Assembly (NCBI RefSeq): GCF_002154225.1
Contig: NZ_MTSE01000001.1
Coordinates: forward strand, 372,001-436,000
Length of the DNA: 64,000 nucleotides
Direction: 5' to 3'
Source of the DNA: Hymenobacter crusticola
GTDB lineage: Bacteria; Bacteroidota; Bacteroidia; Cytophagales; Hymenobacteraceae
The translations under genes were made by a program, and so were the position numbers. The notes under the pieces are model-generated. The model was not told the origin of the DNA and did no database searches. It saw nothing but the letters and a program-made list of their open reading frames with translations. Shown here piece after piece: positions 26,833 to 36,153 of this stretch (positions within the stretch are counted from its first letter, which is position 1; each line of letters opens with the position of its first letter).

Positions 26833-27729
26833 ATGGCTTCTCGATCTTCCAACAAGCGTCACCCCATCCTGACCGCTCTTTTAGTTTTGCTTTTACTGCT
26901 AGTCGCGGCGGGCGTTATTGGCTATTTCGCCACCAACCGCGGCAAAGACCTTCTGCCGACGCTAGAAAACGTCAGCATGAGCACCGGCAACATCACCCCC
27001 GATTCGCTTAAGGCCCAAATACGGGTGCAGCTGCGCAATCACGTCCCGCTCACCATGACGGTGGATAGCTTCCGCTACGTAACCTACATCGATGGCACCG
27101 CCATCAGCCGTGGGGCCAAGGACCGGCCAACGACGGTAGAAAGCAGCGGCGTTAGCACCTTATCCATTCCCGTGAACATGGATTTGAGCAAGGTGGCCCA
27201 CAAGATCAAGACCATCCAGCGAGACTGCGTCGACGTGGCCATTACGATGGATGCGTACGCTCACCTGCCGCTACTAGGTACCGAGCGCATTCCCATCCGG
27301 GCTAGCAAACGCATCTATGTGCCCAAGCTTCCGCACTTTGAAATTGCGGATATCGATGTAACCCACCTAGGTCTGAAAAATGGTAGCGCCACCATTACCA
27401 TCAAAGTCACCAATTACAACCCGTTCCCCTTCACGGTGAAGAACGTCGCCTACGACTTCCGCATCAGCGACGATATGCAAGTGAAAGGCATGGAAACCAA
27501 AGATGTATCCTTCCGCAAACGTGGTACGCAACTTATGCCTATCCACGTCAAGTTTGAGCCCAAAGCCCTACCAAAAGTAGCTTTCAAAACCTTGTTCAAA
27601 GCTAAGAAGACACCTTACACCCTGACCGGCACAATCACGGTGGCAGCGGGCAAGCAAAACCCGAAGGACAGCAAAGTGAAATTTCAGAGCAGCGGTAGCA
27701 TTCAAGATCTGAAGAACATCCCGAAGTAA
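26833..27729 (+). CDS. LEA type-2 family membrane-anchored protein
   Basis: A 298-residue protein. One N-terminal membrane anchor (about 10-30, LTALLVLLLLLVAAGVIGYF) precedes two beta-sandwich regions of the LEA14/WHy type. The second is the clearer, with FEIADIDVTHLGLKNGSA and then ITIKVTNYNPFPFTVKNV. Such domains occur in stress-linked plant proteins and in many Bacteroidota periplasmic proteins, and their function is not settled. The gene stands alone and follows an A+T-rich promoter region. Confidence 0.78.
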   Translation: MASRSSNKRHPILTALLVLLLLLVAAGVIGYFATNRGKDLLPTLENVSMSTGNITPDSLKAQIRVQLRNHVPLTMTVDSFRYVTYIDGTAISRGAKDRPTTVESSGVSTLSIPVNMDLSKVAHKIKTIQRDCVDVAITMDAYAHLPLLGTERIPIRASKRIYVPKLPHFEIADIDVTHLGLKNGSATITIKVTNYNPFPFTVKNVAYDFRISDDMQVKGMETKDVSFRKRGTQLMPIHVKFEPKALPKVAFKTLFKAKKTPYTLTGTITVAAGKQNPKDSKVKFQSSGSIQDLKNIPK

Positions 27730-27855
27730 CAGGACAACCTAGCTTCCTACTTAGTGAAGGCTAGCGGGCTGCCAGCCCACAAAATTACCTTCTTGAGAAC
27801 CGTCCAAGCTGAGGATAACCCAAGCCAGCACGTGTTTCTCGGAGAATGTAATGGC

Positions 27856-28236
27856 TTAACCTTTCCGGTGTGCCCGCACCATATCCAGATCACTGGTGAT
27901 TACAACCGTTGTAGAAGTATTCATCCATTCCTCCTCCGCAAACACCAGCTCGAACACCCCGCTCTCGTCAAAGATGCACGCCGTCAGGATCAGACGTTCG
28001 CCTTCCCGAAGGCCAGTGTGGTCGCGTTGCTTGATGTGATGCAGCGGATGACACGCTTTGCTAATCGGGGCGGCAATAACGGCGTCGAGTTGTTTTCTTA
28101 GCTGAAGCTTTTCTGCTAGTTTCGATACTTCGACTGCCTTAGCCGTTGCCGTGGGCTTGTCAACCAAGTATTGCTGAGTTGAGCAGTCTATACTTGCAGA
28201 TAGAATAACAGCGCTTGTGAATACAAATTCAACCAT
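27856..28236 (-). CDS. hypothetical protein
   Basis: A 126-residue open frame with reasonable protein character: a helical, charged middle (VEVSKLAEKLQLRKQLDAV) and a beta-like C-terminal part (GERLILTACIFDESGVFELVF). The N-terminus (MVEFVFTSAVILSASIDC) could be a poor signal. No family is recognised. A plus-strand frame overlaps it at 27754-28101 and is less protein-like. Confidence 0.42.
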   Translation of the reverse strand: MVEFVFTSAVILSASIDCSTQQYLVDKPTATAKAVEVSKLAEKLQLRKQLDAVIAAPISKACHPLHHIKQRDHTGLREGERLILTACIFDESGVFELVFAEEEWMNTSTTVVITSDLDMVRAHRKG

Positions 28237-28312
28237 ACAGCTACCTGACTGATTTACAGGTAGAACTTGTTTAGGAACAATAGCTATTAGCTACTTATTT
28301 CTGTCCAAATAG

Positions 28313-28531
<219 letters not shown>

Positions 28532-28637
28532 TTTAGCTAACCTGCTATTTTTCAGCTCTCCTATTTGGTCTTATCATACTTTTACCGATATTTGCGTCCC
28601 TTTTTCCAGCATTGAAACCTCTAAGTCTCTAAATATC

Positions 28638-28877
28638 ATGGCCCGAGTTTGTGATCTGACCGGCAAGCGTACCCGCGTAGGCAACAACGTTTCGCACGCC
28701 AACAACAAAACCAAGCGTAAATTTTACCCGAACCTGCAAAAGAAGCGGTTTTACATCCCCGAAGAGGATGCTTGGGTAACGCTGAAAGTTGCTGCCTCTA
28801 CCATCCGTACCATCAACAAGAACGGCATCATGTCGGTCCTGAAGAAGGCTAAAGAGCAAGGCTTCATCGTCTACTAG
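28638..28877 (+). CDS. rpmB: 50S ribosomal protein L28
   Basis: 79 residues, typical bL28. It begins MARVCDLTGKR with the GKR motif, continues NNVSHANNKTKRKF, and ends in a basic helix region. The true start is ATG 28638, internal to a longer open frame; the upstream part is not coding. The separate hairpin after its stop and a promoter before rpmG indicate that the L28 and L33 messages are distinct. Confidence 0.97.
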   Translation: MARVCDLTGKRTRVGNNVSHANNKTKRKFYPNLQKKRFYIPEEDAWVTLKVAASTIRTINKNGIMSVLKKAKEQGFIVY

Positions 28878-28946
28878 CTTTTGCCGGGAGTTGGCAGCGC
28901 AGAGAGATTTCTCTCCGTCGCCGCTGTGTTCTCCTGCTCCTTATAC

Positions 28947-29004
28947 CGGCAACGAAACAAGCCCGCATCCTTCTGATGGAGCTGCTCGTTTCGTTGCCGC
29001 TTTT
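28947..29004 (+). terminator. terminator between rpmB and rpmG
   Basis: CGGCAACGAAAC (28947-28958) pairs exactly with GTTTCGTTGCCG (28988-28999), with further pairing toward the loop, and is followed by CTTTTT. Confidence 0.75.
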
Positions 29005-29115
29005 TATGGCACTTGCCTCACCTGGTTGGTGCCTATCCTAGGCGTTTTTTGGCACCAGCGACTTGTAAATAAAGTACATAGTCGAATGGCCATTTGATAA
29101 TTTCAAAAATCGCCG

Positions 29116-29123
29116 TACCTTTG
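29116..29123 (+). promoter_or_regulatory. -7 promoter element (TACCTTTG) of rpmG
   Basis: TACCTTTG matches TAnnTTTG exactly and lies 30 bases before the rpmG start. Confidence 0.78.
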
Positions 29124-29152
29124 CAGTCCTTAATCCAAAAAACCCAGTCGAG

Positions 29153-29335
29153 ATGGCTAAGAAAGGAAACCGGGTGCAGGTAATCCTCGAGTGCACCGAG
29201 CACAAGAACTCGGGACAGCCGGGTACCTCGCGCTACATTACCACGAAGAATCGTAAGAATACGCCTGAGCGCATTGAATTGAAGAAATTCAACCCCGTGC
29301 TCAAGAAGATGACCGTTCACAAGGAAATCAAGTAA
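29153..29335 (+). CDS. rpmG: 50S ribosomal protein L33
   Basis: 60 residues, bL33. The core [11 protein letters not shown] is followed by [24 protein letters not shown], the classical L33 pattern. It retains only one cysteine, so it is the zinc-free (C-minus) form. It is followed after 8 bases by a DUF4295 gene, a Bacteroidota-specific arrangement. Confidence 0.96.
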   Translation: MAKKGNRVQVILECTEHKNSGQPGTSRYITTKNRKNTPERIELKKFNPVLKKMTVHKEIK

Positions 29336-29343
29336 GCTGAGCA

Positions 29344-29505
29344 ATGGCTAAGAAAGTAGTAGCAACCCTGAAAACAGCTACGGGCAAAGACTGGGCAAAA
29401 GTCATTCGCGCCGTGAAATCCGAAAAGACTGGTGCCTATACGTTCCGCGAGGAAATGGTGCCCGTTGATAAAGTGCAGGAGTTCTTGGCCTCCGGGACCA
29501 AGTAA
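29344..29505 (+). CDS. DUF4295 family protein next to rpmG
   Basis: A 53-residue protein beginning MAKKVVATLKTATGKDWAKV and ending VPVDKVQEFLASGTK. It starts 8 bases after the rpmG stop and is certainly in the same transcript. In Bacteroidota this short basic protein follows L33 and may be ribosome-associated; that role is inference from position and composition. It is short enough to be missed by many gene finders. Confidence 0.88.
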   Translation: MAKKVVATLKTATGKDWAKVIRAVKSEKTGAYTFREEMVPVDKVQEFLASGTK

Positions 29506-29538
29506 GCTTCGCCTGATGGCGTTTTATCTGAAGTGAAG

Positions 29539-29564
29539 AAGTCCCGCCAGCGTGGGACTTTTTT
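29539..29564 (+). terminator. terminator of the rpmG operon
   Basis: AAGTCCC pairs with GGGACTT around a short loop and runs into TTTT. Confidence 0.82.
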
Positions 29565-29569
29565 GCGTT

Positions 29570-29674
29570 GTAGCGCGAAGCTCCAGCTTCGCGCCTCGTC
29601 GAACAGCTTGACCTAGCTGTTATACTGGTCGTTCACCCTCAGCAACGACACGCGAAGCTGGAGCTTCGCGCTAC
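29570..29674. repeat. inverted repeat of the GTAGCGCG family
   Basis: The arms 29570-29593 and 29651-29674 are identical reverse complements over 24 bases. Each arm is itself nearly palindromic (CGCGAAGCT/AGCTTCGCG). It lies between the rpmG terminator and ftsY, ending 11 bases before the ftsY start. Confidence 0.88.
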
Positions 29675-29684
29675 CCCGAACTAC

Positions 29685-30659
29685 ATGGGACTTTTCGACT
29701 TTTTTAAGAAGGACAAGGAGAGCAAGGAGCAGCAGGAGTCGCTGGATAAAGGTCTGGAAAAGACTAAGACCAACTTTTTCAACCAGCTCAGTAAAGCCGT
29801 CGTCGGCAAATCGAAGGTCGACGAGGAAGTACTCGACGACTTGGAAGGTCTGCTGGTGCATGCCGACGTGGGTATTGATACCACTGTGAAGGTGATCAAG
29901 CGCATTGAAGACCGGGTAGCCCGCGACAAGTACGTGAGCACCGGCGAGCTAGACCGCATCTTGCGTGAGGAAATTGCTGACCTCCTATCCGATAACAACT
30001 CTGGCTCTACCGCCGTGCTGGAGCGCCCCGATAATGCAGGCTCTCCCTTTGTAATTATGGTGGTAGGCGTAAACGGCGTGGGCAAAACCACGACGATTGG
30101 TAAGCTAGCTCACCGCTTCCACTCAGCGGGTAAAAAGGTAGTGCTAGGGGCTGCCGATACGTTCCGTGCCGCCGCTGTCGACCAGCTCATTATCTGGGGG
30201 CAGCGCGTAGGAGTACCCGTAATCTCACACGGGATGAACACCGACCCGGCCTCCGTAGCCTACGATGCCGTTCAGAAAGGTGTTGATATGCAAGCAGATG
30301 TGGTAATCATTGACACCGCAGGCCGCTTGCACAACAAAGTGAACCTCATGAATGAGCTGTCCAAGATCAAGCGTGTAATGCAGAAGGTAATTCCGGATGC
30401 GCCGCACGAAGTTCTGCTCGTACTTGATGGCAGCACCGGCCAGAACGCCTTTTTACAGGCCAAGGAATTTACCCGCGCAACCGAAGTTTCGGCCCTAGCG
30501 ATTACCAAGCTTGATGGCACTGCCAAGGGCGGCGTGGTTATTGGCATCTCCGACCAGTTCAACATTCCGGTGCGCTACATTGGGGTGGGCGAGAAAATGA
30601 CAGACTTGCAGCTCTTCGATCGCCGCACGTTCGTCAACTCATTGTTTTCCAAGAAGTAG
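29685..30659 (+). CDS. ftsY: signal recognition particle receptor FtsY
   Basis: A 324-residue GTPase that docks SRP-ribosome complexes at the membrane. An N domain (about 20-110) precedes the NG GTPase: G1 loop GVNGVGKTT at 128-136, [11 protein letters not shown] for the insertion box, DTAGR near 206, and [10 protein letters not shown] for the guanine site. The short acidic N-terminus ([10 protein letters not shown]) is the membrane-targeting helix and lacks the long A domain of enterobacteria. An inverted repeat ends 11 bases upstream, so little room exists for a promoter between them. Confidence 0.97.
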   Translation: MGLFDFFKKDKESKEQQESLDKGLEKTKTNFFNQLSKAVVGKSKVDEEVLDDLEGLLVHADVGIDTTVKVIKRIEDRVARDKYVSTGELDRILREEIADLLSDNNSGSTAVLERPDNAGSPFVIMVVGVNGVGKTTTIGKLAHRFHSAGKKVVLGAADTFRAAAVDQLIIWGQRVGVPVISHGMNTDPASVAYDAVQKGVDMQADVVIIDTAGRLHNKVNLMNELSKIKRVMQKVIPDAPHEVLLVLDGSTGQNAFLQAKEFTRATEVSALAITKLDGTAKGGVVIGISDQFNIPVRYIGVGEKMTDLQLFDRRTFVNSLFSKK

Positions 30660-30678
30660 AAGGCTACTGCTATACCCT

Positions 30679-30718
30679 AAAACTAGTTCTCGCCTTACGC
30701 AAGGAGGGAACTAGTTTT
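30679..30718 (+). terminator. terminator of ftsY
   Basis: AAAACTAGTTC (30679-30689) pairs exactly with GAACTAGTTTT (30708-30718). Confidence 0.82.
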
Positions 30719-30760
30719 CTATTCTTAGCCTTAGCTCAAATCATATAAACAAGTAGTACT

Positions 30761-32074
30761 GTGAAAGTCAGAAGCCAGCAGGCGAATAAAGTAAACGTCA
30801 TTACCCTAGGCTGCTCGAAGAACGTAGTCGACTCGGAGGTGCTCATGGGGCAGCTCAAGGCTAATCAGTTTGACGTAACCCACGAAGCCGAGCAGTCCGA
30901 CGCTAACATTGTTATTATCAACACCTGCGGCTTCATCGACAATGCCAAGCAGGAAAGCATTGATACTATCCTGCGCTACGCGGATGAGAAGGAAGCCGGC
31001 CGCCTAGAAAAGCTCTATGTGACGGGTTGCCTGTCGCAGCGCTACAAAGACGATCTTGAGATAGAGATTCCGCAGGTGGATGCGTACTTCGGCACGCTGG
31101 AATTGCCGCAGATGCTGAAGGTACTGAATGCTGACTACAAGCACGAGCTGGTAGGTGAACGACTCATTACGACCCCCAAGCACTACGCTTACTTCAAGAT
31201 TGCGGAGGGCTGCAACCGGCCCTGCTCGTTCTGTGCTATTCCGCTGATGCGCGGCAAGCACGTCGATCGGCCAATCGAAGACTTAGTGAAGGAAGCCAAA
31301 CGCCTCGCCAGCATGGGCACGAAGGAGTTGATTCTCATTGCCCAAGACTTGACCTATTACGGTTTGCAACACTACGGCGAGCGGAAGCTAGCTGACCTGA
31401 TGCGCCACCTCTCCGACGTGCCTGGCATCGACTGGATCCGGTTGCAGTACGCGTATCCGTCGCAATTCCCGCTGGATGCCTTGGATGTAATGGCTGAGCG
31501 CGAAAACATCTGCAAGTACTTGGATATGCCCTTGCAGCACGTTTCGGATAACATGCTGAAAACCATGCGCCGGGGCATTAGCAAGCGCCGCACGATTGAG
31601 CTAGTAGATACTATTCGGCAGCGCGTACCCGATATTGCCCTGCGCACTACGCTGATTGCCGGCCACCCCGGCGAAACGCAGCAGGACTTCGAAGAGCTGT
31701 ATGATTTCGTGGAGCGGACGCGCTTCGACCGCCTCGGCATCTTCACCTACTCGCACGAGGAAAGCACGCATTCCTATACGTTGGAAGACAACGTGCCCAC
31801 CGAAGTGAAGCAGGAGCGCGCCGACCAGATCATGGAGCTTCAGCAAGGTATCTCGCTGGAAATGAACGAAGAAAAAGTAGGCCAGACCTACAAAGTCCTG
31901 TTTGACCGCAAAGAAAGCGGCTACTTTGTAGGCCGCACGCAGTACGACTCGCCCGAAGTCGACAACGAAGTACTTGTACCTGCTACGCCTGATACGTACG
32001 TGCGTATTGGCGACTTCGCAACGGTGCAGATCAACGACGCGTCGGATTTTGACTTGTACGGCACGCTGGTATAG
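30761..32074 (+). CDS. rimO: ribosomal protein uS12 methylthiotransferase
   Basis: A 437-residue radical-SAM enzyme that adds a methylthio group to Asp of ribosomal protein S12. The N-terminal MTTase domain has cysteines C18, C56 and C90 for one iron-sulfur cluster. The radical-SAM cluster is C151-x3-C155-x2-C158 (CNRPCSFC). A TRAM domain occupies the last 65 residues. It starts with GTG at 30761, directly before the conserved KVNVITLGCSKN. It is a single gene bounded by terminators. Confidence 0.96.
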   Translation: MKVRSQQANKVNVITLGCSKNVVDSEVLMGQLKANQFDVTHEAEQSDANIVIINTCGFIDNAKQESIDTILRYADEKEAGRLEKLYVTGCLSQRYKDDLEIEIPQVDAYFGTLELPQMLKVLNADYKHELVGERLITTPKHYAYFKIAEGCNRPCSFCAIPLMRGKHVDRPIEDLVKEAKRLASMGTKELILIAQDLTYYGLQHYGERKLADLMRHLSDVPGIDWIRLQYAYPSQFPLDALDVMAERENICKYLDMPLQHVSDNMLKTMRRGISKRRTIELVDTIRQRVPDIALRTTLIAGHPGETQQDFEELYDFVERTRFDRLGIFTYSHEESTHSYTLEDNVPTEVKQERADQIMELQQGISLEMNEEKVGQTYKVLFDRKESGYFVGRTQYDSPEVDNEVLVPATPDTYVRIGDFATVQINDASDFDLYGTLV

Positions 32075-32078
32075 CTAG

Positions 32079-32195
32079 CGTGTAGCACAGACGACGAAGT
32101 TCCGTGCTACACGGCGCAACAACATTTACGAGCTTGGCGGGTTCTGCTTGGAACCCGCTGCAAATGCAGACTCATCGTGGGTCTGCTTTTTTTTT
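32079..32195 (+). terminator. three hairpins after rimO, the last a terminator
   Basis: The first stem pairs CGTGTAGCAC with GTGCTACACG (32079-32113). The second pairs GCGGGTTC with GAACCCGC (32137-32158). The third pairs GCAGACTC with GGGTCTGC and is followed by nine or more T residues (32166-32195). The third is a clear intrinsic terminator. Confidence 0.82.
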
Positions 32196-32230
32196 GTGGA
32201 CCTTTGCACCTGCACCCTCTGACGTTCGTC

Positions 32231-33811
32231 ATGCCTCTTCATCACCTCGACTATAAAACAACCGGCGCTTTTTCCTCGCTACTTACCGATTACCTAGCCC
32301 AGCGCCCGGAGCTACAACCTTATTATCACCGCTTCCCAGCGATGGAGAGCTTTGCAGCTCAGATAGAAGAGAAAAAACAAGCGTACACACCCGAGGCTCG
32401 TCAACGCCTGGTGCAAGCCCTGCGGGAGCAGTATGCCGACCTAGCTGACATTCACCCGAGTGTGGCCGCGAACCTAGGTTTGCTCGAAAAGGACACCACT
32501 TTCACTGTGGTAACTGGGCATCAATTGAACTTGCTTACTGGGCCACTGTATTTCGTTTATAAGATCGTGACGGCTATTAAACTGTGCCAGCAGTTGAAGG
32601 AGCAGCACCCACAGTATGACTTCGTGCCGGTGTACTGGATGGCTACGGAAGACCACGACTTCGCCGAAATCAACCATTTCAACCTATTTGGCAAGCGCTA
32701 CGAGTGGACGGCGGCCGAGGTGGGCGGACCAGTAGGTCGCTTGCAGCTAGACGGCTTGGCTGAGGCTATCTTGGATCAGTTGCCCGCTGATGTGCCCGCT
32801 TTGTTCCACCAAGCCTACCGTGAAGCAGCAACGCTGACTGAGGCAACGCGTCAGCTCACGCATGCGCTATTTGGCGAACTTGGGCTGGTAAGCCTCGATG
32901 GCGACAGCCCAACGCTAAAGCAAGCCTTCGTACCGGTGCTGGAACGCGAGATACGGGAGCAAGCCTCCAACCAAGCAGTGCAGGCCACAAATGCTCAGCT
33001 AGAAGCGGCGGGCTATAAGCCGCAGGTATACTCACGACCCTTCAACTTGTTCTTTATTACGGAGGAAGGCAAGCGCGAGCGATTAGAGCCTGAAGGTGAC
33101 TGTATTGCTGTGCGCAATACCAGCCTGTGTTACAACCAAGACGAACTCTTGACCCTAGCTCAGCAGCACCCAGAGCAGTTCAGCCCGAACGTGGTGCTGC
33201 GGCCTTTGTACCAGGAGATACTACTGCCAAACCTTTGCTATGTGGGTGGCGGCGCGGAAGTAGCGTACTGGTTCCAGCTCAAGCAGGTATTTGCCGACAA
33301 TGCTGTTCCTTTCCCGATTTTGCTGCCGCGCAACTCGGCCTTGTACCTAGGCCGTGCTAACGCGGGCAAACTTCGTAAGCTTGGCCTAACGCCCGCAGAC
33401 TTGTTTAAGCCGCTGCCGGAGCTAAAGAAGCAAGTGGGCGCCACCCTAGGCCAAGAGGAAGTGAGCCTGGCAGCCCAGCAACAGGCGCTTGCTGCGGCCT
33501 TTAAGGAGATATCCGACCTAGCCCAACGCCTCGACCCGACGCTGGTGAAGACCGTCGCCGCCGAGGCTCAGAAAGTGGCCGGTGGAGTAGCAGGGCTGGA
33601 AAAGCGCTTGAGTAAAGCGGCCGAAGCCAAGCACGAAACGGCGTACTCGCAACTCACCGCGTTGAAAGACAAGCTCTTCCCCAACGGCAGTTTGCAGGAG
33701 CGCGAAGACAATGTGTTGTCCATCCTGATTAACAATCCACAGTTCGTGGCGCAGTTGCAGGAGGCGTTTGAGCCACTGGCGTTGCAGTTTGCAATCTTAG
33801 AGGAAGAATAG
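32231..33811 (+). CDS. bshC: bacillithiol biosynthesis cysteine-adding enzyme BshC
   Basis: A 526-residue enzyme that adds cysteine to GlcN-malate in the last step of bacillithiol, the low-molecular-weight thiol of this lineage. Typical features are FTVVTGHQLNLLTGPLYFVYK near 95, the phrase PVYWMATEDHDFAEI with the HxxF core, and a long C-terminal coiled coil (about 430-500). ATG 32231 follows a near-consensus promoter (GACCTTTG at 32199), which excludes the open frame extending upstream. The next gene begins at the base after its stop. Confidence 0.95.
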   Translation: MPLHHLDYKTTGAFSSLLTDYLAQRPELQPYYHRFPAMESFAAQIEEKKQAYTPEARQRLVQALREQYADLADIHPSVAANLGLLEKDTTFTVVTGHQLNLLTGPLYFVYKIVTAIKLCQQLKEQHPQYDFVPVYWMATEDHDFAEINHFNLFGKRYEWTAAEVGGPVGRLQLDGLAEAILDQLPADVPALFHQAYREAATLTEATRQLTHALFGELGLVSLDGDSPTLKQAFVPVLEREIREQASNQAVQATNAQLEAAGYKPQVYSRPFNLFFITEEGKRERLEPEGDCIAVRNTSLCYNQDELLTLAQQHPEQFSPNVVLRPLYQEILLPNLCYVGGGAEVAYWFQLKQVFADNAVPFPILLPRNSALYLGRANAGKLRKLGLTPADLFKPLPELKKQVGATLGQEEVSLAAQQQALAAAFKEISDLAQRLDPTLVKTVAAEAQKVAGGVAGLEKRLSKAAEAKHETAYSQLTALKDKLFPNGSLQEREDNVLSILINNPQFVAQLQEAFEPLALQFAILEEE

Positions 33812-34387
33812 GTGCTGAAAGCTGACCTGCGTCGGCAGATGCTAGCTCGGCGTCGTGCCCTCCCCGCCGGCGAGCTAGCTCGGCGCAGCTTGTTGCTAGG
33901 TAAGCAGCTATTTCAGGCCTTTGAAGTAGCTAGGTGGCGTTGGCTGCATGTGTATTTGCCGGTTGCGCGCCAGCGGGAGCCTGACACGTGGCCGATTATT
34001 CACCAGCTCTGGCGCGAACACCCGAATGTGCAGGTTGCTGTGCCGGTGGTGCAACTAGATGGCGTGCACTTACGCCACTATCACCTTACGCCTGATACAC
34101 TGCTCGTTGAGAATCGATGGCACATTCCGGAGCCAATAGGTGCTTCAGAAGTGGCCTTGGACGCCTTTGATGCCGTGTTGCTTCCACTACTAGCTTTCGA
34201 TGAGCTAGGTCACCGAGTAGGCTACGGTAAAGGGTTTTACGACCGATTTCTGCTGGAATGCCGGCCCGATGTGCTACGCATTGGCTTGAGCTTGGAGCCA
34301 CCCATCGAGCGTATTGCAGATGCGTGGATAGGTGATGTGCCGCTACACGCGTGCATCACGCCAGAGCGGGTATGGCGGTTTCAGTGA
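33812..34387 (+). CDS. 5-formyltetrahydrofolate cyclo-ligase
   Basis: A 191-residue enzyme that converts 5-formyl-THF to 5,10-methenyl-THF with ATP. The signature [25 protein letters not shown] spans about 128-152 and holds the ATP/metal residues. An N-terminal basic helix ([12 protein letters not shown]) is typical. It starts with GTG at 33812, immediately after the bshC stop, so translation is coupled. Its last 7 bases overlap the convergent gene at 34381. Confidence 0.93.
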   Translation: MLKADLRRQMLARRRALPAGELARRSLLLGKQLFQAFEVARWRWLHVYLPVARQREPDTWPIIHQLWREHPNVQVAVPVVQLDGVHLRHYHLTPDTLLVENRWHIPEPIGASEVALDAFDAVLLPLLAFDELGHRVGYGKGFYDRFLLECRPDVLRIGLSLEPPIERIADAWIGDVPLHACITPERVWRFQ

Positions 34388-34887
34388 GTTCTTCCGCTGC
34401 TTGTTCTCATACGTCTTCCTACTGATATACCACTGACGACCAGCAGAAGAATACAAAAGACTTGCAACACGTAAACAACCTGCACCAAGCTCTGCAGGAA
34501 GTGTATTTGTGCTTGTTGAGTTGCCGCTGTACCCGTTAACGTACCGCAGGGCGTCACTTGGGGCTGGAAGCGACTAAAAGAATGCAGGTTATCAAGAGCG
34601 GCGGTGCAGCCACCCACAAGCCCCGCTGTGGCAATTACGGTAGCAACGTTTGCTATCAGATTGCAGCTGTTTAGCCCAAGAAACAACAGACTTACAGGGA
34701 GGGTAATCATCACATACAATACAGCACACAACTGCCACGGTGTGAAAACGAAATAGGTGTTGTGCGTCTGAACCTCAAGCGACTCAGAAGCTAGCTTTTC
34801 TATACCAAATAGCACATGAAACAAGTAGAGTGTGACGAGCAGAACGGCAAGTAACGTGAGTGTGTATCGATGCTGTTTCGGCTTCAT
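34381..34887 (-). CDS. four-helix membrane protein, unknown function
   Basis: A 168-residue hydrophobic protein. Membrane segments lie near 8-27, 48-70, 76-97 and 132-152, and the C-terminus is basic ([12 protein letters not shown]). No domain is recognised. The segment [16 protein letters not shown] resembles a conserved piece in cytochrome-oxidase-linked small membrane proteins of Bacteroidota, but this is weak. It converges on the folate gene with a 7-base overlap. Confidence 0.6.
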   Translation of the reverse strand: MKPKQHRYTLTLLAVLLVTLYLFHVLFGIEKLASESLEVQTHNTYFVFTPWQLCAVLYVMITLPVSLLFLGLNSCNLIANVATVIATAGLVGGCTAALDNLHSFSRFQPQVTPCGTLTGTAATQQAQIHFLQSLVQVVYVLQVFCILLLVVSGISVGRRMRTSSGRTH

Positions 34888-35032
34888 GCGTGCATAAATG
34901 GTATTAGCTACTGCATATAGCTATGTAGAAGCTAAGCCATTGCAGCTACCAAGCACAAATATCGAACAATAACAATATGGCTGCGACCTGTGGCGTTGGT
35001 TGATTACCAATCACCTCAACCAACTCACTTGT

Positions 35033-35542
35033 ATGGCCGAAATTCAGCCTTCCGCTTCCGCCGCGAAAGACGGCAAATCCCGCGCCCGCAAAACGGGCTT
35101 CCGCCTCGACATGACGCCGATGGTGGACCTAGCTTTTTTGCTGCTCACCTTCTTCATGCTCACCACCACGTTCAGCAAACCGACCGTGATGGAATTGAAC
35201 ATGCCCATAGGCGAAGCAGATACCCCAGTGAAAGCCAGTAAAGCCCTCACGCTCATCCTAGGTAAGCACAACCAAGTGCATTACTTCTACGGTGTGAACG
35301 ATGCTACGGCACAGCCAACGCTGCACACCACCACGTTTGCGTCCGAAGGGCTGCGGCAGATCTTGCTGGAGCGGCAACGGCAGCAGCCAGGCTCGGTTGT
35401 GCTCATCAAGTCGAGCGCTGAGGCGAGCTACCAGAACCTGGTGGACGCCTTGGATGAAATGAGCATTACCAATCAGAAGAAATATGCGCTTGTCGACTTA
35501 AACCGGATGGATCGGGAGTTACTGAAGCATAATGGCTTATAG
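35033..35542 (+). CDS. ExbD/TolR-family biopolymer transport protein
   Basis: A 169-residue inner-membrane protein with one transmembrane helix (about 28-50) containing the conserved Asp of MTPMVDLAFLLLTFFML and a periplasmic domain of about 110 residues. ExbD works with ExbB to energise TonB from the proton gradient. ATG 35033 is chosen. No exbB lies beside it in the window, so it must use one elsewhere. A strong bidirectional terminator follows. Confidence 0.92.
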   Translation: MAEIQPSASAAKDGKSRARKTGFRLDMTPMVDLAFLLLTFFMLTTTFSKPTVMELNMPIGEADTPVKASKALTLILGKHNQVHYFYGVNDATAQPTLHTTTFASEGLRQILLERQRQQPGSVVLIKSSAEASYQNLVDALDEMSITNQKKYALVDLNRMDRELLKHNGL

Positions 35543-35556
35543 CGTACAAAGAGCTT

Positions 35557-35601
35557 AAAAGAGCGCCCCGCCAGCACATAATGCTGGCGGGGCGCTCTTT
35601 T
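35557..35601. terminator. bidirectional terminator after exbD-like gene
   Basis: AAAAGAGCGCCCCGCCAGCA pairs perfectly with the segment at 35582-35601 around a 5-base loop; T tracts occur on both strands. It serves both the ExbD gene and the convergent GDYXXLXY gene. Confidence 0.92.
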
Positions 35602-35613
35602 ATATATCAGCCC

Positions 35614-36147
35614 TTACGGCTGCACCTGCGCTTCCGTAATCCTTGCTTGGCCCCACGGCGCGATGCTCACGCGCACCAGCATCGTGTGCCGGCGGCCTTT
35701 CCGCTCCAGTTCCTTGCCTTTGCCTTCGGGCACATAGTAGCGCTCTAGGTTGTAGCGGATGTGCAGGCTGCGACGGTACCGATCCGCAATCCAACCACGC
35801 AATACAATCTGGTCGGCGGGGACTTCCATGGGCTCCTGCGCAAAGACGCGTACGGCCTCATACATTTCCCCCGCGGGGCGCAGCACCACGTACACGGCCT
35901 GCCTCCGACGGGGCAACGATATTTCCTGCCACAGCGCAATTGGCACTTGACTAATGGTATAATTCAGCCGCACGTAGTCGCCGTAGAGCAAGTCGCGCGG
36001 GTCGACGGGCAGCGTGCGTAGCGTGACGACTCGGCCGTACACGGTGGTGGCGTACCCGGCCGCAGCTACGGCCAGGATAAACAGCATTTGGGCTGCAACC
36101 AGCAGCAGCACCCAACGCCTATGGTTTGAGGGAAGCGGAGTAGCCAT
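35614..36147 (-). CDS. GDYXXLXY domain protein
   Basis: A 177-residue protein with one N-terminal membrane helix (about 13-33) and an extracytoplasmic domain. The defining motif GDYVRLNY lies near residue 56, after DPRDLLY. ATG 36147 is chosen. It starts 6 bases after the stop of the DUF2157 gene; these two families occur together repeatedly and probably form one membrane complex. Function is unknown. Confidence 0.85.
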   Translation of the reverse strand: MATPLPSNHRRWVLLLVAAQMLFILAVAAAGYATTVYGRVVTLRTLPVDPRDLLYGDYVRLNYTISQVPIALWQEISLPRRRQAVYVVLRPAGEMYEAVRVFAQEPMEVPADQIVLRGWIADRYRRSLHIRYNLERYYVPEGKGKELERKGRRHTMLVRVSIAPWGQARITEAQVQP

Positions 36148-36153
36148 GCGCAA

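Noticed and set aside
27754..28101. 115-codon plus frame opposite the hypothetical gene at 27856
   Set aside because: The minus-strand translation is more protein-like, and the plus frame has no good upstream promoter or family.
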